NCBI GenBank assembly: GCA_963677345.2
Contig: CAXXLC010000021.1
Location: 124,001 to 188,000, forward strand
Length of the DNA: 64,000 nt
Reading direction: 5' to 3'
Source of the DNA: Saccharicrinis sp963677345
GTDB taxonomy: Bacteria > Bacteroidota > Bacteroidia > Bacteroidales > Marinilabiliaceae
In this document: positions 1-7,916 of the stretch, in pieces
How positions within the stretch are numbered: position 1 is the first letter of the stretch
How the letters are laid out: each line of letters starts with the position of its first letter
Position numbers and translations under genes: made by a program
Notes under the pieces: generated by a model
Databases searched by the model: none
What the model was told of the DNA's origin: nothing
The model's input: only the letters and a program-made list of their open reading frames with translations

Positions 1-376
1 GCCTTGGTTTTCTGTTACATATATCCTCATGATTAATACTATTGGCAGAGCTGTATTCAGTTGTTAAATTAATGATATGCGTGATTGAATAGACGAACAA
101 ATTAGTATATTTGATTGGTGAACAACAAAATAAATCAAAAGAATATGGCTATATATCCAGAAAATAAAAAAGCAAAAAAATCATAACCAAATATATACAA
201 TATATATATATGTTCGTTAAATCAGTTAGTTACAAGGGTTGTTATCTTTGCATATAATATATATAAAGCCAATGTGTTTAGCGAAATGTTACCTGCAATT
301 ATAAAAGTTATTTGCTAGGTTGTACATATTTTAAAAACTATCAAATATTCGAAAATTATATTTAAGACTAAATTTA
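1..376. other. Intergenic stretch without a supported gene
   Basis: I see no convincing coding region here. The stretch is very AT-rich with long TA runs near 195-260. A TATCTTTG at 243-250 matches the Bacteroidota -7 consensus TAnnTTTG, but no TTG lies at the right spacing upstream and the next start codon is over 100 bases away, so it is only a weak promoter candidate. The left end may include the edge of a gene lying outside the window. Confidence 0.4.
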
Positions 377-787
377 ATGAGTGAAAAAAATATAGTAATT
401 ATAGGGACTATAGTTATTGCAGTTTGTATTTTTATCGTATTAAGAATAAATGTAAACAATTCTTATAAGAAATATTTTGATGATGTTGATAGAGCAGTTG
501 GAGTAACAACGGAGACTACTCTGAAATCAAATGGTTCAGGAATAAATATCCATTACATGTACAGAATAGGAAATGCTATATACAAGGGTTCTTATAGCAC
601 AAAAGGAAAACATGGTATAAAAGTTCCTAAAGGAAAATATTTGGTTGTATTTAGTAGAAAGAATCCTTCTTATAATGCATTCATTCCAGTTACTGTTAAT
701 TCTAATCTCAAAGACCTACAAGTAGACTCTATTGCTATTAAGAAAAATTTTGAACTAACAACAAGAGCAAAAATAGTAAACCGATAA
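377..787 (+). CDS. Small membrane-anchored hypothetical protein
   Basis: I do not recognise this 136-residue protein. It starts with a short charged stretch (MSEKN) followed by one hydrophobic segment at about residues 5-23 (IVIIGTIVIAVCIFIVL), which looks like an N-terminal membrane anchor or uncleaved signal. The rest (about 110 residues) is soluble and rich in Ser, Asn and Lys. The order anchor, TTET region, GKYLVVFSRKNPSYN resembles small DUF3592-like secreted or membrane proteins, but I cannot assign a family. It stands alone on the plus strand at the left edge of an accessory region. The ATG at 377 is the only sensible start. Confidence 0.6.
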   Translation: MSEKNIVIIGTIVIAVCIFIVLRINVNNSYKKYFDDVDRAVGVTTETTLKSNGSGINIHYMYRIGNAIYKGSYSTKGKHGIKVPKGKYLVVFSRKNPSYNAFIPVTVNSNLKDLQVDSIAIKKNFELTTRAKIVNR

Positions 788-894
788 TGACTGAATTGGT
801 TAGGTTAATAATAAAAAAATAAAAGCAGGTAACAATAAATAAAGGGCATAGGCTGTCAATATAAATTTGGGAGTTTTGCTCTTTTAATAAGTTC

Positions 895-956
895 GCCGAA
901 GCTTTTGCTTCGGCTAGTAAAAAGAATAAATTTATAACCAAAACAAAAGCTTCGGC
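895..956. repeat. GCTTCGGC hairpin and repeat
   Basis: A perfect 8-bp inverted repeat GCCGAAGC-TTTT-GCTTCGGC occupies 895-914, and GCTTCGGC recurs at 949-956. No T-tract follows, so it is not an obvious terminator. It lies about 60-120 bases before the attC-like core motif at 1015 and could be part of a structured recombination site, but that is inference. Confidence 0.5.
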
Positions 957-1014
957 TTGGTGGGATTTTGGAGGTTCGGTTTTTCAAATCAGCCTACGGC
1001 CCCTTATTCAAAAC

Positions 1015-1024
1015 GTTAGGGCAA
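1015..1024 (+). other. attC-like core site (GTTAGGG) at start of a cassette-like unit
   Basis: GTTAGGGCAA at 1015-1024 resembles the R' core site of integron attC sites (GTTRRRY). Its inverse TTGCCCTAA is found at 2488-2496, at the far end of the next two genes, giving a 9-bp inverted match that brackets them. The last base of the R' consensus (Y) is G here, and no full attC palindrome with R''/L'' boxes was found just upstream, so this is a partial match only. Confidence 0.35.
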
Positions 1025-1057
1025 ATTGAAGAAAAATCCTGCAAACATTGAAAGTTA

Positions 1058-1759
1058 ATGAGAAAACCAATTAAGATAGGTAAACTGACATTTAAGACAA
1101 AAAAGGAAGCTTTGGCTCATTTCAAACAGATTCTTAATTCGTATGATTTTAGAGAGAAATTAAACTCTAACGATTTGGAGGATGTTTGCGAACTGTTGAA
1201 AATACATGAGAAATCCAAAGAAAAAATTGGAGATGGGATACGAGATATAGAGATAGCAGAAGTAAGATACAATACAAAGTGTTTTAATCTCATTCGAACA
1301 GATTCAACCACAGATATTTTTTCTTACACGAAGTGCATTAGCGGAGGATTTACACCATTGACTAAATTTAGCCGAGCTTGTCGAGACTTGATTTATGAGG
1401 ACTTACGAAACGTAAAGCTTGATTATTTTAAAGCTAATTCCGTAAAAGGGCAAGTTAAGTGTCAAGAAACAGGAGAATTATGTAAGTGGGAGGAATTAAA
1501 TGTTGACCACCGACAGCCAAACACATTTTCAGTAATTATTGACCGATTTATTGAGATTAAACAACTTGATATTAATCAGATTGAATATGAAGAGGTTATT
1601 GACTCTGTATATACTTTCAAGGATAAAGCATTGGCTCAAGGATTCAGAGAGTATCACAAGGACAAAGCAAATTTAAGACTTGTTAAAAAGGAGAGCAACC
1701 TTGGGCGTTCATATCAAGCACGGATTGGGAGACAAAAGAAAGATTTGAAAATTGAGTAG
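1058..1759 (+). CDS. DUF3223 and HNH-nuclease-like protein
   Basis: A two-part protein of 233 residues. Residues about 8-95 match what I know of the DUF3223 (DCL-like) family: a lysine-rich start, FKTKKEALAHF, then a helical region and an IRTD.S..FSY strand. Residues about 135-225 look like an HNH nuclease: CQETGE, then VDHR (candidate catalytic His about residue 152), then H-x3-KANLRLV and SNLG, where the late Asn would be the N of HNH. The second zinc-type Cys pair is incomplete. The gene sits 34 bases after an attC-like core and about 100 bases before an Abi-like gene on the same strand. A role in defence against phage or plasmids is inferred from the nuclease fold and neighbour. Confidence is high for a real gene, moderate for HNH activity. 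Confidence 0.75.
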   Translation: MRKPIKIGKLTFKTKKEALAHFKQILNSYDFREKLNSNDLEDVCELLKIHEKSKEKIGDGIRDIEIAEVRYNTKCFNLIRTDSTTDIFSYTKCISGGFTPLTKFSRACRDLIYEDLRNVKLDYFKANSVKGQVKCQETGELCKWEELNVDHRQPNTFSVIIDRFIEIKQLDINQIEYEEVIDSVYTFKDKALAQGFREYHKDKANLRLVKKESNLGRSYQARIGRQKKDLKIE

Positions 1760-1860
1760 GCTATAAAACAAAAAACCTCAGTTTCATCATCTCAAAATGA
1801 GAGAGAGGAGTTACTGAGGACTGCGATACAAAGATAAGCATAAATCTTTATATTTGTCAA

Positions 1861-2496
1861 ATGGAGATTGAAAAAATTATTAAAACGGTTTCGCAAGAAC
1901 GATTTGAGCCATATAGAAAAAGGTACAGTAGTGATTTAAAACGTGGATTTTTACTATATCAAGCAAATATTCAGATATCACAATCTTTTTATTCAAGCCT
2001 CTCGATTTTAGAGGTAGCTTTGAGGAATGCTATAAATGATTCATTTCAAGTATATTTCAAAAACGAACAATGGTACAAGGAATTTCCAACTGAATTAAAA
2101 CAACAAATTGAAGAAGTTGAAAACAGATTGTTAAAATCAAAGAAACCAGCAACTATAGACAGAATTATTGCAGAACTTAATTTCGGTTTTTGGACAATAC
2201 TATTTAACAGAAAATATGCAAGATACTTTTGGAAACCTTTATTGAAAGCATTTCCGAAATTACCGTCTGACTGTAGAAAAAGAACAATTGTATCAGCAAA
2301 GTTGAATCATATCAGAACATTCAGGAATCGAATTTATCATTATGAACCGATTATTTGGGATATTCGAGAAATTGTAAATAAGCGTAAGGATATTTATGAA
2401 ATATTGGAATGGATTGAACCAGAGACTGAAAGATGGGCAAAATCAATTGATAGGTTTGATGAAACACGAGAGAGGATAAGGAACAACTTGCCCTAA
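1861..2496 (+). CDS. Abi-like (Abi_2 / AbiD-AbiF type) HEPN protein
   Basis: The 211-residue protein resembles the Abi_2 family of abortive-infection proteins. Typical features are an early Y-x3-R, the helix FYSSLSILEVALRNAI, the LNFGFWTILF motif, and RTFRNRIYHYEPI, which contains the R-x4-H signature of HEPN ribonucleases (RNRIYH, about residues 157-162). Members of this family are thought to act as RNases that stop growth on phage infection. No signal peptide or membrane segment is present, so it should be cytoplasmic. The stop codon TAA (2494-2496) lies within an attC-like R'' motif TTGCCCTAA, and the group II intron remnant begins right after it. It may form a functional pair with the HNH-like gene upstream, but the gap of about 100 bases allows independent expression. 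Confidence 0.8.
   Translation: MEIEKIIKTVSQERFEPYRKRYSSDLKRGFLLYQANIQISQSFYSSLSILEVALRNAINDSFQVYFKNEQWYKEFPTELKQQIEEVENRLLKSKKPATIDRIIAELNFGFWTILFNRKYARYFWKPLLKAFPKLPSDCRKRTIVSAKLNHIRTFRNRIYHYEPIIWDIREIVNKRKDIYEILEWIEPETERWAKSIDRFDETRERIRNNLP
2488..2496 (+). other. attC-like R'' motif at the cassette end
   Basis: TTGCCCTAA here is the exact inverse of TTAGGGCAA at 1016-1024, so the two Abi/HNH genes lie between inverted core motifs, as in an integron cassette. It overlaps the stop codon of the Abi-like gene. The following bases switch at once to group II intron sequence. Confidence 0.4.
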
Positions 2497-2754
2497 TCGA
2501 GTAGACAGCCGATAGGCTAAAAGCCTACCGGAGAACCTCTCACCACCGGACGTACGGGTCTCGTATCCGGCGGTTCTCTACATCATCATGGGGAATAGAC
2601 TGTTAGTTTTATGGAAAAGTTTACTGGTCATTTGGCTGTACATGGAAGCAAGGCTGATATAGCCACGTTTTTGAAGTCGTTCAACCGTAATAGTGGTTCC
2701 TAAAATAGAACTCTGGGCAATAGCCCAACCTCCCTGATCTGAGTTTTTTAATGA
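2497..2754 (-). mobile_element. 3' remnant of a group II intron (class C-like)
   Basis: Read on the minus strand, this is the end of a bacterial group II intron: a reverse transcriptase C-terminus (stop at 2578-2580), then a domain V-like hairpin at 2531-2578 with paired arms GAGAACC/GGTTCTC and an inner CCGGA...TCCGG stem, then a domain VI-like hairpin (TAGGCT/AGCCTA, 2511-2529), ending in CTACTCGAT next to TTAGGGCAA. Everything upstream of the reverse transcriptase tail is missing, so it cannot move by itself. Group IIC-attC introns are known to insert into attC core sites in the orientation opposite to the cassette genes, and that is the arrangement here. The exact 3' splice point is not certain. 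Confidence 0.75.
2578..2754 (-). pseudogene. ltrA: C-terminal fragment of group II intron reverse transcriptase/maturase
   Basis: The minus strand encodes about 58 residues with no start codon, preceded by an in-frame stop at 2755-2757. The peptide contains GGWAIAQSSIL followed by TTITVERLQKRGYISL, which resembles the extreme C-terminus of group II intron maturases (pattern G-x-W-x2-A-x2-PIL, then a conserved helix and a GY/GL-x-S/SL block). It ends 0-3 bases before the domain V-like RNA, the usual spacing in these introns. The reverse transcriptase domain proper is absent, so this is a dead remnant. The frame choice is supported by uninterrupted similarity over the whole fragment. Confidence 0.7.
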
Positions 2755-2875
2755 CTAAGAAAAAACAAATACAACGTTTGGCTCTGTGAAGTTTGAAAGT
2801 GAATATGGGTTAAACCTCACTTACCATCAGATATAACAGAAAAGTATTTTAAATCTCATTGGTAAAAATAATAAT

Positions 2876-3871
2876 ATGTGGTTTGAAAATTTAATGGGGT
2901 TTACAGAAAACAACCCAACAACAGTACGGAATAACATTTATATAAATGATAATAAATTAGTTTCAAAAGTAAATCAAAAAGAATATATTTTTGGAAAACT
3001 AATCACACCTTCATTAAATGACTTAAGACAAGAGTTTATTTCGATTACAAATTATAATTCAAAAATTACTATCTCTGAAACAGTTGGAAATGTACAATTG
3101 CTGCATTGCGACGAAAGCAATAATGGTGCGTTTTTTCAAGCAGCATCACAATTTAATCTGTTAGAAATGACAAGTCCAATGGTTACACCTGAAAAAGGAG
3201 TTGGAATATATGAGAATGACTTTACACAAGGACCAGCTTGTGCAATATCCTGTGGAGCTGGAACTATTTATAGAAATTATTTTGCAGATGTAAACGGAAA
3301 GATTGGACAGAGTTCGAACAACCAAATTGATTGTTTAGAAAATATTGGTAACGAATTGGGGAATAATAACGATTGCTTATGGAAAATGAGTAATGGTTAT
3401 GCTCTTGCAACTGAAGCAGGATTACACAAAATAGCAGATACATTAAGAAAGCAATCAGAAAATGAATATGAAAGTTTAAAAGGTAAGTTAAAAATAGGTG
3501 TGCAATTAGATACAGAAGTAACTATAAATAACAGTAAAAACATTGTAACACAAGTATATTGTTCTGCCTTACCTGTTGCATACTCAAGTATTAATCAGGC
3601 ACATTGGGAGCTCTTTGCAAGATTAATATTAGAAGCGACTTACGAAGCAACATTTTACTCAGCTCTTAAGAATTATGAAAAGACAAAGAATAAAAATGTT
3701 TATCTCACATTAGTTGGTGGCGGTGTTTTTGGAAATAAAAAGGAATGGATTTTTGATGCCATTAAGAAATCACTGATAAAATTCTCAAAAGCACCATTAA
3801 ACATAAAGATTGTAAGTTATGGCAATTCTAATCTTGACGTTCAGAGATTTTTACAACATTATAATCAATAA
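2876..3871 (+). CDS. Conserved protein of unknown function, possibly macro-domain-like
   Basis: This 331-residue cytoplasmic protein has no signal peptide or membrane segment. It carries strongly patterned motifs: LLHCDESNNGAFFQAASQFN (about residues 75-95), TQGPACAISCGAGTIYRNYF (about 118-137), a QIDCL box, SALPVAYSS (about 228) and LTLVGGGVFGN (about 278-288). The N-x-GA-F-Q-A-SQFN block and the GGG.FGN loop recall nucleotide- or ADP-ribose-binding macro-type domains, but I cannot place it in a named family with certainty. It follows a second core-like motif AACGTTTGGCT (near 2778) by about 100 bases, much as the HNH-like gene follows AACGTTAGGGC, so it may be the next cassette. After it, 3872-4134 holds no gene. 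Confidence 0.65.
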   Translation: MWFENLMGFTENNPTTVRNNIYINDNKLVSKVNQKEYIFGKLITPSLNDLRQEFISITNYNSKITISETVGNVQLLHCDESNNGAFFQAASQFNLLEMTSPMVTPEKGVGIYENDFTQGPACAISCGAGTIYRNYFADVNGKIGQSSNNQIDCLENIGNELGNNNDCLWKMSNGYALATEAGLHKIADTLRKQSENEYESLKGKLKIGVQLDTEVTINNSKNIVTQVYCSALPVAYSSINQAHWELFARLILEATYEATFYSALKNYEKTKNKNVYLTLVGGGVFGNKKEWIFDAIKKSLIKFSKAPLNIKIVSYGNSNLDVQRFLQHYNQ

Positions 3872-4134
3872 AATACTATTAAACAATCAATAACGGGAGC
3901 TAACATCCTGCCGTAGAACCTCTCGCTTTACAAAACACAACGTACAAACTTCCACCAGTCTAACTCCCCTGCTAGAAAAGCGCTCATATCTCTTCAACAA
4001 ATAAAACCTTTAATGATACCCATGATCATCTACTCTGCAGGCTGCATAATTTCAGCAGTATTATAGCTATATCTATTGAATATTTATTTTTTGGTTATAC
4101 TTTTGCCAAACAAACAAATTATAAATATAATATT

Positions 4135-4512
4135 ATGACAATACCTGTTGGATTAACGGCTGAAAAAGAAATAACTGTTGAAGTAAATGATACTGCCAAA
4201 GTACTTGGTTCGGGTGGATTAGATGTATATGGCACTCCTGCAATGATTGCGCTAATGGAAAATGTTGCTATGACTATGATTGGTTCTTATTTACCCGAAG
4301 GCAACGATTCTGTAGGTATTAAAATGAACGCAGATCATATAAAAGCCTCTCCTGTTGGTGCAAAAATTAAATGCACAGCCACTATTTCTGAGGTTGATGG
4401 AAGAAAAATATCATATGATATTGTATGCACTGACGAAAAAGGAGATACAATTGGTAAAGCATCGCACGACAGATTTGTTGTTGATGTGGAGAGATTTTTA
4501 AGCAAGTTGTAA
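4135..4512 (+). CDS. Hotdog-fold thioesterase, FlK-like
   Basis: This 125-residue protein looks like the small acyl-CoA thioesterases related to fluoroacetyl-CoA thioesterase FlK. It has an early strand region, a VLGSGGLDVYGTPAMIALMENVA helix (the long hotdog helix, about residues 24-46), and HIKASPVGAKI and CTATISEVDGRKISYDIVC strands. Candidate active-site residues are Thr34 and Glu41 in TPAMIALME and His63 in DHIKASP. The family hydrolyses acyl-CoA or removes toxic or stalled thioesters, but the substrate is unknown here. The gene stands alone on the plus strand and marks the return from the accessory island to ordinary chromosome. A weak inverted repeat (TCCCTG/CAGGGA, 4528-4573) follows. 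Confidence 0.85.
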   Translation: MTIPVGLTAEKEITVEVNDTAKVLGSGGLDVYGTPAMIALMENVAMTMIGSYLPEGNDSVGIKMNADHIKASPVGAKIKCTATISEVDGRKISYDIVCTDEKGDTIGKASHDRFVVDVERFLSKL

Positions 4513-5062
4513 AACAAGCATCTTATTCTTTATCCCTGTCTCACTTCTGACTTTCCGGACTAAGGCAGGGAATATTTTAAAGATATTAAACTGCCCGTTG
4601 CGTGAGGAATAATATTTTAATTCCTAAAAAGTGAAGAATACAGGAGCACGAAGGAAAGATGGTTGCAAATACTATTTTATTATTGATTTTTTAAGATACA
4701 ATATGGAATTTGCCAAATACTTATTAAAAGATAAAGTGTGTAATAGTTCAAATAAGCGTTTGCTCATTCCATATTGTAATCTTCTACCAACTTATTTTAC
4801 TCATTAATCGTAATACCCAAAATACAGTATCAGAACCATTAGAACTTTCCTTCGTTTTACCCCTCTATTTAAAAGCACAGCACAAATATGTAAATACTAC
4901 TGCTCTGTTTTAAGATAAAAAATGGTCAAACAGGCAATATCAAGGTGGGAATTACAATAATAAAGGATGAAATGAGCCATGAGAATCGTGAGATTTACAA
5001 AATCAATGAGTTCACACACAACAGAATGATTAATCTGATGAGTTCGTCATGGCAAATGATCA
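4513..5062. other. Intergenic region
   Basis: About 550 bases with no supported gene. It lies between the plus-strand thioesterase and the minus-strand outer-membrane gene, so the 3' ends of both meet here. There is a loose inverted repeat, TCCCTG...CAGGGA (4528-4573), that could end the thioesterase message, but no good T-run. The short open frame at 4945-5166 overlaps the end of the next gene and shows no protein-like composition. Confidence 0.45.
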
Positions 5063-6019
5063 TCATTTCAGAAGCACTAATCCTATTCCAAAATAGAATT
5101 TTTGATGCGCATCAACCTCCATTTCTTTCTTTAAACTATTATCCTGAAACTGTATACGATTACTAACAGACACACCACAATTGACATTTAAATAAAAATC
5201 ACCCCACACTTTCTTTTGTAAGTCAGGACCTATTAAAACACCTGATTCAGAAATTCGGTTTAAATCAAGATTTCCAGAATTGTCAAAGCCTGCCATATTT
5301 TTTAAACTGCCATTCATAGCTATTCGAAATCCCAGGTCTGTATTAGGATTGATGGCATAACTCTGATGAATAAAAGAAGGGAAAATCATACGTGTAGTAT
5401 TCCTGTTATTTTTATACGTCATACTAAAAAAAGGTACTACAAAGCCACCCTCCACATAAGAAACATAAGAAGCATAGCCCAATCCAATACCATACTCAAA
5501 ATATTCATTTGCACGTTTTTGAGCCATCACAGACACATTATATCTAAAATCATCAGAATTAATTTTATCCTTAAAGTCAGACGACAAAATAGGACTTAAA
5601 TTCACAGAAAAGGTCCAATACTTTGGAAGCATTCTTATAATGCCAACATTATAATTCAGGGTATGAAAGCGATGTAAAGCATCTGAATGTTGATTAAATT
5701 CAGAAAAATACTTACTATAAACATACGATAAACTATTAAATAAATAGGTTTTGCGAGACTTCAGAGGTATTGCTGTTTGCAATTTAACGTTATATTCTTC
5801 CGTTCTGTATTTAAAACTATGCTCATCCACATCTACTTTAGCATTGGAATAATTAAGATGGCTTACATTGAACAACGGAAATTTTGACAATCTGGTTTTA
5901 TTGTTTTTTCCTGATTTTTGAGCATGAACAGTTTTGATTCCGATACACAACATAGACAGGAATAATAATTTGGTGATATACATTGCAATGAATTTATATT
6001 TTTTAGTGGCATTAATCAA
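5063..6019 (-). CDS. Outer-membrane protein, DUF6268-like
   Basis: This 318-residue protein starts with a positively charged leader and hydrophobic stretch (LLFLSMLCIGIKTVHAQ), giving a signal peptide that should be cut after AQ near residue 34. The mature part is a series of alternating aromatic and polar strands (YNVKLQTAIPL, RFHTLNYNVGIIRMLP, YGIGLGYASY), and it ends in FYFGIGLVLLK, the pattern of a beta-barrel outer-membrane protein. It resembles the DUF6268 family of unknown function. It lies 65 bases downstream of a LytTR response regulator on the same strand and is the likely third gene of that operon, so it may be a regulated target or a signalling partner. A start at MYITKLLFLS (residue 13) is also possible. 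Confidence 0.75.
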   Translation of the reverse strand: MINATKKYKFIAMYITKLLFLSMLCIGIKTVHAQKSGKNNKTRLSKFPLFNVSHLNYSNAKVDVDEHSFKYRTEEYNVKLQTAIPLKSRKTYLFNSLSYVYSKYFSEFNQHSDALHRFHTLNYNVGIIRMLPKYWTFSVNLSPILSSDFKDKINSDDFRYNVSVMAQKRANEYFEYGIGLGYASYVSYVEGGFVVPFFSMTYKNNRNTTRMIFPSFIHQSYAINPNTDLGFRIAMNGSLKNMAGFDNSGNLDLNRISESGVLIGPDLQKKVWGDFYLNVNCGVSVSNRIQFQDNSLKKEMEVDAHQKFYFGIGLVLLK

Positions 6020-6084
6020 CAGCCGGGTAATTCACTAAAACAAGAATGAGATGAATTTACTTCTTACCTGGTGTTCATTTAAAT

Positions 6085-6846
6085 TTATTCTTGTTCTAAC
6101 CATTCTAAAAATGAAGTACGCTTAGCTCTGCTCACTAGTATTTTATCCTCATAAGGAACATTTAAATTAACCGATAACTTACCTGAAAAATAATATGAAA
6201 CATCAGCTATAGCATTTTTATTCACTATTGTTTGCCTGTTTGTTCTAAAAAAACTGTCACCGCACATTTTACTTAACTCATCCAATGTTTTAGAAACGTG
6301 ATATTTTTTACCCTCCATAGTTACTAAAGACACCACTTCCACTTCGATATAAAACAGTGCAACCTGATTCAGGCGAACAGGAAGTATTTTATCTTTATAA
6401 TACACCAATACAGAACCTGAGCGAGTATCTTTTTTTCGACTTAAAGCATCAATTACTTTATCATAATCAAACTGTTCATGTGCGAAAGCGCTTTTCATAT
6501 GGCTGTATTTATTAATAGCTTCGCGAACAGAATCCTCATTAAAAGGCTTTAGTATATAATCTATGCTATTGGTTTTAAATGCCTCCAAAGCATACTCATC
6601 GTAAGCAGTACAAAAAACTATGGGAGAAGTTATTTTAACCCTTTTAAAAATGTCGAAACTTAAACCATCGCCTAATTGAATATCACTAAAAATTAAATCG
6701 GGCAATAATCCCTTTTTAAAATACTCAAGTGCTCCCTTAACAGAATTTAGAATGGCAACAATATTACAATCAGGAACTACTGATTTTATGGTCTGCGATA
6801 AATCTAAGGCAGTTAGTTTCTCGTCTTCAATAATAATAATATCCAT
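6085..6846 (-). CDS. LytTR-family response regulator
   Basis: This is a 253-residue two-component response regulator. Residues 1-115 form a receiver domain, with the acidic pocket at EDE (7-9), the phosphoacceptor Asp55 in LIFSDIQLGDG, the conserved T in FCTAYD and Lys in ILKPFN. After a linker, residues about 145-250 make up a LytTR DNA-binding domain, with FYIEVEVVSLVT and FFRTNRQTIVNKNAI as its hallmarks. It follows its kinase by 8 bases, so the two are almost surely coupled. Such regulators bind paired short direct repeats upstream of their targets. The outer-membrane gene just downstream is a candidate target. Confidence 0.93.
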   Translation of the reverse strand: MDIIIIEDEKLTALDLSQTIKSVVPDCNIVAILNSVKGALEYFKKGLLPDLIFSDIQLGDGLSFDIFKRVKITSPIVFCTAYDEYALEAFKTNSIDYILKPFNEDSVREAINKYSHMKSAFAHEQFDYDKVIDALSRKKDTRSGSVLVYYKDKILPVRLNQVALFYIEVEVVSLVTMEGKKYHVSKTLDELSKMCGDSFFRTNRQTIVNKNAIADVSYYFSGKLSVNLNVPYEDKILVSRAKRTSFLEWLEQE

Positions 6847-6854
6847 ATTTGATT

Positions 6855-7916
6855 TTATCTTTTACCTTTATGATCCAATAACTTTATCTTAACAGAAAAT
6901 GTATTTTCACTTTCTTTAACTATAATATCTTCACCACATAACAATTTATACCTTTCGGATAAATTAGTTAACCCCAGACCAGTAGATTCAGCTGAGATGA
7001 CTTTCAACTTGAGGTTATTAGATACTTTAATCCAATCGTGTTCCTGCTCTACCTTGATCACCAAAGGCTGTTCATCTGTAAGCTCATTATGTTTTATGGC
7101 ATTTTCAATCAGAGGCTGTATAGAAAACGAGGGGATGTATGCATTATTTAAAGTATCCTGGAGTATTTTTATTGAACATTGTAAAGATTCCCCAAACCTC
7201 AATTTTTGCATATTAATATAATTTTGACACAATTCCATTTCCTCTTTAACTAAAATTACTTTACTGTTATTACTGGATAATGAAGCTCTTAAAAAGTTAG
7301 AGAGGCATATCAAATACTTTTCTCCTTCTGCTACATTTCTTTTATATAAGGATTTTAAAATATTTAATGAATTAAATAAAAAATGAGGTTGTATTTGATG
7401 CTTTAACAGTTGATTAACAGCTTCTGTATTTGCAGCTCTGAGGTTTGAATTCTCTATATCAACACGATATTTCTCTTCCTGAACCACAACAAAATACTGA
7501 AAAGCAAGAATATAAGAATTTACCATTACACCAAACAATGAAAGAAACAATAATCTGAATCCAGAAACGGGGGACTCTACAGTAAACATTAGTCTATGAA
7601 TAAATATAACACTCCAGGTAACCATAATGGCGTAGAAGTGACTACTTGTAAGAAAACACATTTTGGTTTTTTTATCTTTCCCTCCTTTAAAAATGCCTTT
7701 CTGAATCAGTCTGTCCATGATAAGAAACAAGCCGAGATTACCAAAAGAGAGCATTAATAAAAGGTAGGCACTAAGAGTCAAACCTTTATAAATATGAGAC
7801 ATATCCTCAATATCATTGGGATTTAAGAATCTCAATACTACAAAAAACAATATTGTATTTATTGTCAACAAAAAGTTGAGCTTTACAATCTTTTTTACTG
7901 GCAATCCTGATTTCAT
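6855..7916 (-). CDS. LytS/YehU-type sensor histidine kinase
   Basis: This is a 353-residue membrane histidine kinase of the His_kinase (PF06580) type. The N-terminal half has about four hydrophobic segments (near residues 15-30, 45-68, 93-108 and 122-148) with little between them, so sensing is likely within or at the membrane. The phosphorylated His (about residue 178) is in QIQPHFLFNSLN. The ATP-binding part has QPLIENAIKH (N box) and TGLGLTNLSERY (G box). It forms an operon with the LytTR regulator 8 bases downstream. A TATTTTTG (7921-7928 on the opposite strand) lies only 5 bases before the start codon, too close for a confident promoter. The signal is unknown. Confidence 0.93.
   Translation of the reverse strand: MKSGLPVKKIVKLNFLLTINTILFFVVLRFLNPNDIEDMSHIYKGLTLSAYLLLMLSFGNLGLFLIMDRLIQKGIFKGGKDKKTKMCFLTSSHFYAIMVTWSVIFIHRLMFTVESPVSGFRLLFLSLFGVMVNSYILAFQYFVVVQEEKYRVDIENSNLRAANTEAVNQLLKHQIQPHFLFNSLNILKSLYKRNVAEGEKYLICLSNFLRASLSSNNSKVILVKEEMELCQNYINMQKLRFGESLQCSIKILQDTLNNAYIPSFSIQPLIENAIKHNELTDEQPLVIKVEQEHDWIKVSNNLKLKVISAESTGLGLTNLSERYKLLCGEDIIVKESENTFSVKIKLLDHKGKR

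Noticed and set aside
738..941. Minus-strand open frame overlapping the end of the first gene
   Set aside because: Low-complexity Leu/Phe run crossing the hairpin region; no start context, no family-like pattern.
4945..5166. Plus-strand frame over the end of the DUF6268-like gene
   Set aside because: Overlaps a well-supported minus-strand gene and has no protein-like motif.
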